Positions 24,761 to 33,925 of a DNA stretch of 64,000 nucleotides are shown here, piece after piece. The notes beneath the pieces are model-generated. The model was not told the DNA's origin. It worked only from the letters and a program-made list of their open reading frames with translations, and made no database searches. The stretch's first letter is position 1. Each line of letters opens with the position of its first letter. The translations under genes were made by a program, and so were the position numbers. Source of the stretch: Jeongeupia chitinilytica (GTDB lineage: Bacteria; Pseudomonadota; Gammaproteobacteria; Burkholderiales; Chitinibacteraceae). Location: positions 227,471 to 291,470 of the forward strand of contig NZ_BMYO01000007.1 of assembly GCF_014652315.1 (NCBI RefSeq), written 5' to 3'.

Positions 24761-25932
24761 CAGTGCACACTCCCTGCAAGTTCGAAAATCGGCATGTAGA
24801 GCAGGAAGACGATGGTGCCGATCATCACGCCGATGAACAGCATCAGGATCGGTTCGAAGAGTTTGGTGAACATCTCGATGCCCCGATCGAGTTCCTCGTC
24901 GCAGAACTGCGCCGAGCGCTCGCACATCGTCGCCAGCTCGCCGCTCTGTTCGCCGACGCGCAGCAGCCGCTCGGACACCGGTGTCGTCAGCTGGTAGCGC
25001 GGCAAGGTGGCCGACAGGCCCTGACCGGCGCGAATGTCGACAATGGCGCGACCGAGCGCCAGCCGCATCGGCGTCGGCAGCAGCTGCGCTGCGAGCTCCA
25101 TGGCCGCCACAACCGACAGGCCGCCGGCAAGCAGCAGGCCGACGGTGCGGTAGAAGCGGGTCAGCGCGAACAGCCGGCGATAGCTGTCGAGCCGGGGAAT
25201 CCGCCAGACGATTTCCATCAGCGCCCCCTGGACCGACGGCGTGCGCAGCAGCACCACGATGCCGGCAATGGTCGCGGCGATGCCGGCGAACAACCACTGG
25301 CCGTGCTGGTGCACGAGGTCACCCCACCACAGCATGATCTGCGCGGCGAACGGGATGTTGCGCATCGAGGCATAGATCTGGCTGAACTTCGGAATCACGT
25401 AAAACAGCAGGAACAGCATGATGCTGCCGCCGATCGTCAGGATCACCAGCGGATAGATCAGCGCGGCGACGACCTTCTTCTTCACGCCGGCCAGCCGGGT
25501 GTCGTAGTGGTGGTAGCGCTTGAGCGCGTCGGCAAGGTGGCCGGTCTTCTCGGCCGAGCCGACGGTGGCGACATACAGCGGCGGAAAGTGTTCGGGCATC
25601 TGCAACAGCACTTTCGAGAACGGCAGGCCCTGGTAGAGGGTCTCGACCATGCGGGTCAGCACCACGCGGCTGCCGTCCTGCGCGCTTTTTTCCTTCAGCG
25701 TTTCGACGGCTTCGACGAGGGTCAGCCCGGCTTCGAGCAGTGCGATCAGTTCCTGCGTGAACAGTGACAGGCCGAACTCGCTCTTGCGGAACGACAGCCG
25801 TTGCTGAGCCTCGAAGCTGACAAGCTGCGCGCCCTGGGCCGCCAGCCGACTGCGCAGCTCGGCTTCGTTGGCCGCGTCGAGCTCGAGTTCGGAGAGGCGA
25901 CCGGCCGCCAGCGCCTTGACCTTGTAGCGCAT
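24760..25932 (-). CDS. gspF: Secretion/pilus inner-membrane platform protein GspF
   Basis: 390 residues with two T2SSF domains, each with the ELIALLEAGLTLVEAVETL / LLLAGGLSVVAAMELAAQLL-type repeats. Membrane helices lie near 155-180, 205-225 and 360-382. It is the platform on which GspE acts. It starts 23 bp after gspG. Confidence 0.94.
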   Translation of the reverse strand: MRYKVKALAAGRLSELELDAANEAELRSRLAAQGAQLVSFEAQQRLSFRKSEFGLSLFTQELIALLEAGLTLVEAVETLKEKSAQDGSRVVLTRMVETLYQGLPFSKVLLQMPEHFPPLYVATVGSAEKTGHLADALKRYHHYDTRLAGVKKKVVAALIYPLVILTIGGSIMLFLLFYVIPKFSQIYASMRNIPFAAQIMLWWGDLVHQHGQWLFAGIAATIAGIVVLLRTPSVQGALMEIVWRIPRLDSYRRLFALTRFYRTVGLLLAGGLSVVAAMELAAQLLPTPMRLALGRAIVDIRAGQGLSATLPRYQLTTPVSERLLRVGEQSGELATMCERSAQFCDEELDRGIEMFTKLFEPILMLFIGVMIGTIVFLLYMPIFELAGSVH

Positions 25933-25955
25933 GCTGAACTACCGGACCGGGGGGA

Positions 25956-26405
25956 TCAGTAACTGATGTCGGTGTCTTCGCCGCTGCCGCCCGGCTTGCC
26001 GTCGGCACCGAAGGTCAGCAGATCGAAGTCCTTGCCGTTCTCGCCGGGGCGGCGATAGACATAAGGCCGGTCCCACGGGTCGTTCGGGACGTCCTTCATC
26101 AGGTAAGGGCCCTGCCAGCGGTTGCCGGCGTCGGCCGGCTTGGCGTTGAGCACCGACAGGCCTTGCTCGGTCGTCGGGTAGTTGCCCATGTCGAGACGGT
26201 AGTTGTTGAGCGCATCCGACAGCGATTTCATCTGCCCGGCCGCGGTCTTGGCCTTGGCTTCACCGACCTTGCCGAACAGCTTGGGGCCGACGTAGCCGGC
26301 GAGCAGGGCGATGATCAGGATGACGACCAGCAATTCAAGCAGGGTGAAGCCCTGCTGGCCTGGCTGTCGGGACCATGGGCGGGAGGTGCGGCCGTACTGC
26401 GTCAT
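25956..26405 (-). CDS. gspG: Major pseudopilin GspG
   Basis: 149 residues. The cleavage site QQG/FTLLELLVVILIIALLAG carries Glu5. The calcium-binding GspG C-terminus is recognisable (YPTTEQGLSVLNAKP, WQGPYLMKDVPNDPWDRPY, DLLTFGADGKPGG, GEDTDISY). Full length for GspG. First gene of the minus-strand operon, 319 bp downstream of a chitinase gene. Confidence 0.95.
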   Translation of the reverse strand: MTQYGRTSRPWSRQPGQQGFTLLELLVVILIIALLAGYVGPKLFGKVGEAKAKTAAGQMKSLSDALNNYRLDMGNYPTTEQGLSVLNAKPADAGNRWQGPYLMKDVPNDPWDRPYVYRRPGENGKDFDLLTFGADGKPGGSGEDTDISY

Positions 26406-26616
26406 GGAGCGTCTCGATCTTTTCTAATTGGTATCGGTATTCACGCGGACAGTGGTGCGAGACCCCGTCGTATTTTTGGGCGTGAATAGTTGTCTTCCTT
26501 CCTTGCGTGCCATCCTAACCGGCCCGGGTCCGGCGCGGCAAGCCTTTCGGATCGCACTTCCACAATTGCGCCAATCCAGTGACCATGCGGCTTTGCAGCA
26601 TATTCCGCATGGCAGG
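26406..26616. other. Non-coding gap upstream of gspG
   Basis: No credible gene. It should hold the promoter of the secretion operon, read leftward; no clear sigma-70 pair was found by eye. Confidence 0.5.
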
Positions 26617-26618
26617 AA

Positions 26619-26639
26619 AAACCGACCTCAGGTCGGTTT
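26619..26639. terminator. Hairpin between chitinase and gspG
   Basis: AAACCGACC and GGTCGGTTT form a 9-bp stem with a three-base loop, flanked by A and T runs. It backs up the stronger terminator just upstream in the chitinase transcript. Confidence 0.6.
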
Positions 26640-26664
26640 GTCTCTTGCAGTGCGGCAAGAAAAA

Positions 26665-26684
26665 GCCCCCGGTTTCCCGGGGGC
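26665..26684 (-). terminator. Terminator of the chitinase gene
   Basis: GCCCCCGG and CCGGGGGC stem with a four-base loop, followed by TTTTT on the minus strand, 39 bp after the chitinase stop. Confidence 0.85.
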
Positions 26685-26723
26685 AAGAGGCTCAAAATTG
26701 CCGAGTTGTTGACTGCCGGATGC

Positions 26724-28721
<1,998 letters not shown>

Positions 28722-29067
28722 TCGGGAGTCTCTCCATCCTATTTGATTCGTCGATTCCGCCCGGTGGTTTGATACCACTTGGGCAGGTAATGCCGTGCAA
28801 TGTCGATGGCACGACAGACGCGTCTGCCGAAAGTTGACTGGCAGCGCCGGGCGATTATGACCGACGGTTTTCGGATGTCAACGTACTGAAATTAATGGAG
28901 AAATACCGGTTGATTCGCAGTATTACGTTGGGTGTAATATTTTGTGGTGTGCCGGTTTTGCGGTAACTCCCCCCTGTCGGAGTCCGGGGGGCGGGAATAC
29001 CAGTGATGGAGCGTATGAAGGGCGGATTCCGGCAGCTGAACGGTGGAACTCGTGTGCGGGCAAGAAA
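28722..29067. other. Chitinase upstream region
   Basis: No gene seen. A hairpin lies at 28759-28784: GCCC and GGGC outer arms with a GTGGT/ACCAC inner stem, 38-63 bp before the start, in the presumed leader RNA. Upstream is an AT-rich stretch (about 28880-28950) that probably holds the promoter. Confidence 0.5.
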
Positions 29068-29097
29068 AAAGGAGGGCAGCGATGGCTGCCCTCCTTT
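29068..29097 (-). terminator. Terminator of sodB
   Basis: AAAGGAGGGCAGC and GCTGCCCTCCTTT form a perfect 13-bp stem with a GATG loop, followed by T6 on the minus strand. Confidence 0.88.
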
Positions 29098-29148
29098 CAT
29101 GCCTCGGTACCGAAAAGTACCGTTGGTAAGCTGCTGGTCGGTAGAAAC

Positions 29149-29742
29149 TTACGCAGCAAAACGTTGTGCGATTACATCCCAATCGACCAGCTTCCAGAAC
29201 GCCTCGAGGTAGTTCGGGCGGCTGTTGCGGTAATCGATGTAGTAGGCGTGTTCCCAGACGTCACAGGTCAGCAGCGCGGTGTCGGCGGTGGTCAGCGGCG
29301 TGCCGGCGGCGCCGGTGTTGACGATGTCGACGCTGCCGTCAGCCTTTTTCACCAGCCAGGTCCAGCCCGAACCGAAGTTGCCGGCGGCCGAGGTGTTGAA
29401 CGCTTTCTTGAATTCGTCGAACGAACCCCACTTGGCGTTGATGGCGTCGGCAAGTGCGCCGGCCGGGGCGCGATCGGTGCCCCCTGCGTTGGGCTTGAAG
29501 CCGAACCAGAAGAAGGTGTGGTTCCAGATCTGGGCGGCGTTGTTGTACAGACCACCTGCCGGCGCCGTTTTCACGATCTCTTCGAGCGACTTGTTCTCGT
29601 TGTCGGTGCCCTTGATCAGGTTGTTCAGGTTGGTGATGTAGGTCTGATGATGCTTGCCGTAGTGGTACGACAGCGTTTCAGCCGACATGTACGGTGCAAG
29701 TGCGTCCTGAGCGTAAGGCAGTTCCGGCAGTTTGTGTTCCAT
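29149..29742 (-). CDS. sodB: Superoxide dismutase, iron type
   Basis: 197 residues. Metal ligands are H27 (SYHYGKHHQTY), H75 (IWNHTFFW), D161 and H165 (DVWEHAYY). The combination AAQIWNH and AAGNFGSGW is that of Fe-dependent enzymes. Cytoplasmic; dismutates superoxide. The internal ATG at 29742 is used because the longer frame is Pro-rich and unlike the family. Divergent from the CobD-like gene. Confidence 0.95.
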   Translation of the reverse strand: MEHKLPELPYAQDALAPYMSAETLSYHYGKHHQTYITNLNNLIKGTDNENKSLEEIVKTAPAGGLYNNAAQIWNHTFFWFGFKPNAGGTDRAPAGALADAINAKWGSFDEFKKAFNTSAAGNFGSGWTWLVKKADGSVDIVNTGAAGTPLTTADTALLTCDVWEHAYYIDYRNSRPNYLEAFWKLVDWDVIAQRFAA

Positions 29743-29887
29743 GCTTTTCTCTCCAAGTGGGTGGGGGCTGGGTCGAGATGGCGGCGGCGGCGGATTTTTC
29801 AAGCCCAGTACCTGCCTTGGGCGGGCGCAAGGCCTGTGGTATCTTGCGCCGGGTGTATTGCAGCCCGTCACGACCTAAGCTAGAGCC

Positions 29888-30808
29888 ATGACCATTTTAT
29901 CCCTGATTCTCGCCCTTGCGCTGGAGCAACTGCGCCCGATCAGCAGCCGCAATCCGCTTTATCTGGCCTTTATCCGCTTTGCCAACCGGCTTGAGCGCAG
30001 CCTGAATGCCGGCGAGGTTCGCAACGGCGTTTACGCGTGGATGCTTGCCGCGCTGCCGGTGCTGGCCGTCGTTGTTACGGCCTACTGCCTGCTGGCACGC
30101 GCGAATCCCTTGTTCGGTCTGGTGTTTACCGTGCTGGTGCTGTACCTGACCATGGGCTTCCGCCAGTTCAGTCATGCGTTTACTGCCGTGTCCAAGGCCT
30201 TGCAGGCCGATGACCTGCCGACAGCCAGAACGATGCTGGCGGACTGGACCGGCCAGCACACGTCGGAAATGACCCCGAACGAAATTTCGCGTCTGGCGAT
30301 CGAGCAGGGTCTGATCGATTCGTACCGCTACGTGTTCGCTCCGGTGTTCTGGTTTGCGGTGCTTGCCTGGGCGGTCGGCCCCGCCGGGGCGCTGCTGTAC
30401 CGGGCTGCCAGCCTGTTGGCGTCCAAGTGGGGAGGGCGGGACGATCCATTCGGGCGCTGTGCGGAAACGCTGCTCGCTTGGCTCGACTACCTGCCGGTGC
30501 GCGTCACCGCTGCCGGTTTTGCGGTTATGGGCGATTTCGAGGATGCGGTGTATTGCTGGCGCTCGCAGGCGCGTGCTTGGGTGGATCAGGCCCAGGGCAT
30601 CCTGCTGGCTTCCGGTGCGGGTGCGATCGGAATCCGCCTCGGCGATGCGCTGCACATGGACCATACGGTCAAGTTCCGGCCGGAACTCGGTCTGGGTGAT
30701 CCCGTGAGTCCGGACTACCTTGCCAGTGCCGTCGGTCTGATATGGCGCTCCATTCTGTTGTGGCTGGTCCTCGTGCTGGGCCTCACGATCGCGATGTGGG
30801 TGGCGTAA
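29888..30808 (+). CDS. CobD/CbiB-AmpE family inner-membrane protein
   Basis: 306 residues with membrane segments at about 48-67, 72-92, 145-172 and 283-304. The pattern YRYVFAPVFWFAVLAWAVGP ... LAWLDYLPVRVTAAGFAVMGDF is shared by the CobD/CbiB and AmpE families. No cobalamin genes or ampD are nearby, so neither adenosylcobinamide synthesis nor beta-lactamase signalling can be claimed. Stands alone between sodB and a small secreted protein. Confidence 0.75.
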   Translation: MTILSLILALALEQLRPISSRNPLYLAFIRFANRLERSLNAGEVRNGVYAWMLAALPVLAVVVTAYCLLARANPLFGLVFTVLVLYLTMGFRQFSHAFTAVSKALQADDLPTARTMLADWTGQHTSEMTPNEISRLAIEQGLIDSYRYVFAPVFWFAVLAWAVGPAGALLYRAASLLASKWGGRDDPFGRCAETLLAWLDYLPVRVTAAGFAVMGDFEDAVYCWRSQARAWVDQAQGILLASGAGAIGIRLGDALHMDHTVKFRPELGLGDPVSPDYLASAVGLIWRSILLWLVLVLGLTIAMWVA

Positions 30809-31000
30809 TCCCTGTCACGAAACATGCGCGTGTTTGAATGAGTTCAAATTGATACAACGGGTGGTTTCCGACTTTATTTTTGACCAGCGCTGACATAACC
30901 TTGGCCCTACAAGCTTTGAACAAAGTTTAAGTCGGTCTTCAGGTATGGTTTTCGTGCTTGTGGATCGCTCGCTCTCACACCTTTCTCGTTGGAGATTACT

Positions 31001-31231
31001 ATGAAAAAGACCCTCGCTACCCTCCTGACCGCTCTGTTCGCTTTCGCTTCGGTCGGCGCTTTCGCTGGTGCTGAAGGCCAAGCTGGCCAAGAGCAAGCTG
31101 TTGAGTCGGGCAAGGCTCCGGCGACCACTCACGTCAAAAAGACCAAGAAGAAAAAGGCTTCGGCTGCTGCTTCGGGCGCTGCTGAAACCAAGAGCAATGC
31201 CAAAGAGCGCAAGGAAGCCGGCCCGAAGTAA
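31001..31231 (+). CDS. Small exported Lys/Ala-rich protein
   Basis: 76 residues. A clear signal peptide (MKKTLATLLTALFAFASVGAFA) is followed by a low-complexity mature part rich in Ala, Lys, Glu and Gly (KKTKKKKASAAASGAAETKS). GGAG ribosome site 7 bases upstream, and its own terminator, so it is probably a strongly expressed single gene. I do not recognise it; a small basic periplasmic protein is all that can be said. Confidence 0.75.
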   Translation: MKKTLATLLTALFAFASVGAFAGAEGQAGQEQAVESGKAPATTHVKKTKKKKASAAASGAAETKSNAKERKEAGPK

Positions 31232-31250
31232 TCGGGATTCGCTTTCTGAG

Positions 31251-31278
31251 AAAAAAGCGGGCTTCGGCCCGCTTTTTT
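31251..31278 (+). terminator. Terminator after the small exported protein
   Basis: GCGGGC-TTCG-GCCCGC stem preceded by A6 and followed by T6. Confidence 0.88.
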
Positions 31279-31326
31279 CATGCCCGCCGTTCGCGTATCG
31301 TCATCCTCTTCTTGAGGGAGAATGCA

Positions 31327-31977
31327 ATGGCGACGATCAATCTCGATGATCAAACCTATCTGATCGGCAATATCTTCTGCGTTGCACGCAATTACGTTGC
31401 GCATGCGAAGGAAATGGGTAGCCGGATTCTGGCCGAACCCGTGGTTTTCCTGAAGCCGACATCGGCCGTGTTGCAGGAGGGCCAGGTGATTCATCTGCCA
31501 TCCTGGTCGAATGACGTGCATCACGAAGCCGAGCTGGTCGTGCTGGTTGGCGCCGGTGGCAAGAACATTCAGGTGGCCGATGCGCTCCAGCACGTTGCCG
31601 GTTATGCACTCGGTCTGGATCTGACCGCGCGTGATGTTCAGGCAGAAGCCAAGAAGGCGGGAATGCCGTGGACCCTGGCCAAGGGCTTCGATGGCGCGGC
31701 GGTGCTGAGCCGTTTTGTTTCCGCTGCTGCGGTGCCGCAGCCGGAGGCAATCAGCTTCGACTTTTACATCGATGATGAACGTCGGCAGCACGCCGAAACG
31801 CGCGACATGGCATTCGATGTGGCAACGCTGATTGCGTGGATCTCGACCCGGTTCACGCTGCATCCGGGTGATCTGATTTATACCGGAACGCCGGAAGGGG
31901 TCGGGCCGATCCGTGCCGGCGAGCGCTTGCGTCTGGTGCTCGGCGACCTGATCGACTCCCGATTTGACGTTGTGTGA
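31327..31977 (+). CDS. Fumarylacetoacetate hydrolase family protein
   Basis: 216 residues. Family hallmarks: IFCVARNYVAHAKEMG, EPVVFLKPTSAVL, metal-binding HHEAELVVLVG (HxExE type), GLDLTARDVQ, and TGTPEGVGPI near the C-terminus. Members hydrolyse or decarboxylate 1,3-diketo acids (e.g. oxaloacetate, acylpyruvates); the substrate cannot be set. ATG at 31327 with AGGGAG upstream. Confidence 0.9.
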   Translation: MATINLDDQTYLIGNIFCVARNYVAHAKEMGSRILAEPVVFLKPTSAVLQEGQVIHLPSWSNDVHHEAELVVLVGAGGKNIQVADALQHVAGYALGLDLTARDVQAEAKKAGMPWTLAKGFDGAAVLSRFVSAAAVPQPEAISFDFYIDDERRQHAETRDMAFDVATLIAWISTRFTLHPGDLIYTGTPEGVGPIRAGERLRLVLGDLIDSRFDVV

Positions 31978-31995
31978 TCGGCCGGGCGGTCTGGG

Positions 31996-33021
31996 CTAGG
32001 CCGCCGGCAGGCTTGCAAGGTCCCAGCGCGGTTTGACGCCGAACTGGTAGTCCGCCGCGGCGTACTTGAGGCGCATGGCGCCGGCAAAGGCAATCATTGC
32101 GCCGTTGTCGGTGCACAGTGCCAGCGGCGGGTAGAACACCTCGAAGCGCCGGCGCTTTGCTGCGTCGTCGAGGCCGGCGCGCAGTTGCCGGTTGGCGCCA
32201 ACGCCACCGGCAATGACCAGCCGTTTCATGCCGGTCTGCTTCAGGGCGGCCAGACATTTTCTCGTCAGGACGTCGACGATGGCCTCCTGAAAGGCTGCGC
32301 AGACATCGGCGCGTGTTGCATCGTCGAGCGTGCCGTCTTCCTGCTGTTCCTTCTTGACCAGATTCAGTACCGCGGTTTTCAGTCCGGAAAAGCTGAAGTC
32401 CAGATCGCCCGAGTGCAGCATCGGTCGCGGCAGCTTGAAGCGGGTGGCATCACCGGTATCGGCCAGCTTCGAGACTTGCGGACCGCCGGGGTAGCTGAGA
32501 CCGAGCAGTTTGGCCGACTTGTCGAACGCTTCGCCGGCGGCGTCGTCGACCGTTTCGCCCAGGAGTTCGTACTGGCCGATACCGCGTACTGCCATCAGCT
32601 GGGTGTGGCCGCCGGAAACCAGCAGGGCGATGAACGGAAACTGTGGCGCCGGCTCGGCGAGCAGCGGCGATAGCAAGTGCCCTTCGAGGTGATGCACGCC
32701 GACCACCGGTTTTTGCAGCGCAAAACCGAGTGCATTGGCGACCGACGCGCCGACCAGCAGGGCGCCGGCCAGACCGGGGCCCTCGGTGTAGGCGATCGCA
32801 TCGACGTCGGCAATGGCCTTGCCGGCCTCGGCGAGGCAGGTCTCGGTCAGTGGCAGGACGCGGCGGATGTGGTCGCGCGATGCCAGCTCGGGGACGACGC
32901 CGCCGTATTCGGTGTGCATGGCGATCTGAGAGTGCAGCCGGTGCGCCAGCAGGCCGGTATCGGTGTCATAGAGGGCAATGCCGGTTTCGTCGCACGACGA
33001 TTCGATCCCGAGGACGAGCAT
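31996..33021 (-). CDS. tsaD: tRNA threonylcarbamoyladenosine transferase
   Basis: 341 residues. MLVLGIESSCDETGIALYD start, HHLEGH metal motif (H111, H115), LLVSGGHTQL, DDAAGEAFDK and the ATP region GGVGANRQLR. It makes t6A37 in ANN-reading tRNAs with TsaB/C/E. Divergent from rpsU, the conserved arrangement upstream of the macromolecular synthesis operon. The start at 33021 is the conserved one; the 18-residue extension is not. Confidence 0.96.
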   Translation of the reverse strand: MLVLGIESSCDETGIALYDTDTGLLAHRLHSQIAMHTEYGGVVPELASRDHIRRVLPLTETCLAEAGKAIADVDAIAYTEGPGLAGALLVGASVANALGFALQKPVVGVHHLEGHLLSPLLAEPAPQFPFIALLVSGGHTQLMAVRGIGQYELLGETVDDAAGEAFDKSAKLLGLSYPGGPQVSKLADTGDATRFKLPRPMLHSGDLDFSFSGLKTAVLNLVKKEQQEDGTLDDATRADVCAAFQEAIVDVLTRKCLAALKQTGMKRLVIAGGVGANRQLRAGLDDAAKRRRFEVFYPPLALCTDNGAMIAFAGAMRLKYAAADYQFGVKPRWDLASLPAA

Positions 33022-33091
33022 GGTAGGGGTGCTTGCTTGAATGGATGGGCGTATCCTACCGGCTTGATTCGCCACAGCAAAGCAGGCGGTT

Positions 33092-33120
33092 TTGACATCG
33101 GCCTTGCAATCTGGAATAAT
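33092..33120 (+). promoter_or_regulatory. Sigma-70 promoter of rpsU-yqeY-dnaG
   Basis: TTGACA (33092-33097), 17-base spacer, AATAAT (33115-33120), about 50 bp before rpsU. Confidence 0.8.
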
Positions 33121-33169
33121 GCGAAACTTTCATCCAAGTGTCCCACACAGATTAACAGGATATCGCTCG

Positions 33170-33382
33170 ATGCCTTCCGTACGTGTTAAAGAGAACGAGC
33201 CGTTTGAAGTAGCAATGCGCCGCTTCAAGCGCGCAGTTGAAAAGACCGGCCTGCTGACCGAACTGCGCTCGCGCGAGTTCTACGAAAAGCCGACCGCTGA
33301 GCGCAAGCGCAAGCTCGCTGCTGCCGTGAAGCGCCACTACAAGCGCCTGCGCAGCCAAACGCTGCCGCCGAAGCTGTACTAA
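33170..33382 (+). CDS. rpsU: Ribosomal protein bS21
   Basis: 70 residues, very basic, standard length: MPSVRVKENEPFEVAMRRFK, then REFYEKPTAERKRK and a C-terminal KRHYKRLRSQTLPPKLY. First gene of the macromolecular synthesis set, with its own promoter and a terminator behind that sets its expression apart from dnaG. Confidence 0.97.
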   Translation: MPSVRVKENEPFEVAMRRFKRAVEKTGLLTELRSREFYEKPTAERKRKLAAAVKRHYKRLRSQTLPPKLY

Positions 33383-33401
33383 TCGGATTGTGTGTCCGAG
33401 C

Positions 33402-33427
33402 AAAAGGCCGCCAGTGAGCGGCCTTTT
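33402..33427 (+). terminator. Terminator/attenuator after rpsU
   Basis: AAAAGGCCGC and GCGGCCTTTT around a six-base loop; a T run follows at 33434-33438. It probably lowers read-through into yqeY-dnaG. Confidence 0.85.
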
Positions 33428-33472
33428 GGTGTTTTTACCGCGTGTTCGCGCAAATATTCAGGATATCCGTCG

Positions 33473-33913
33473 ATGAGCCTCAAAGCCCAGATCCAGCAAG
33501 ACATGAAGACCGCGATGAAGGAAAAGCAGGCGACCAAGCTCGGTACCATCCGCCTGCTGCTCGCGGCGATCAAGCAGCGCGAAGTCGACGAGCGCATCGA
33601 ACTCGACGACGCGGCAATCACCGCGGTGATCGAGAAAATGCTCAAGCAGCGCCGCGACAGCATCGAGCAGTATGTTGCCGCCGCCCGTGAGGATCTGGCC
33701 GACGTCGAGCGCGCCGAAGTCGAGGTGCTGAAGGACTACATGCCGCAGCAACTCTCCAGCGACGAGATCGCCGCTGCGGTTGACGCCGCGATTGCCGCGC
33801 ACGGCACGACGCCGGCGGCGATGGGCAAGATCATGGGCGAGCTCAAGGCCAGGCTGGCCGGTGTTGCCGACATGGCCGAGGTCAACAAGCTGGTCAAGGC
33901 GCGTCTGGCCTGA
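33473..33913 (+). CDS. yqeY: GatB/YqeY domain protein
   Basis: 146 residues, all helical: MSLKAQIQQDMKTAMKEKQA, LRLLLAAIKQREVDER-like segment, DYMPQQLSSDEI and a C-terminal GKIMGELKARLAGVADM. YqeY resembles the tail of GatB; its role is unclear but it is regularly found between rpsU and dnaG in betaproteobacteria. It ends 12 bp before dnaG. Confidence 0.92.
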   Translation: MSLKAQIQQDMKTAMKEKQATKLGTIRLLLAAIKQREVDERIELDDAAITAVIEKMLKQRRDSIEQYVAAAREDLADVERAEVEVLKDYMPQQLSSDEIAAAVDAAIAAHGTTPAAMGKIMGELKARLAGVADMAEVNKLVKARLA

Positions 33914-33925
33914 TCCGGCGTTTCG

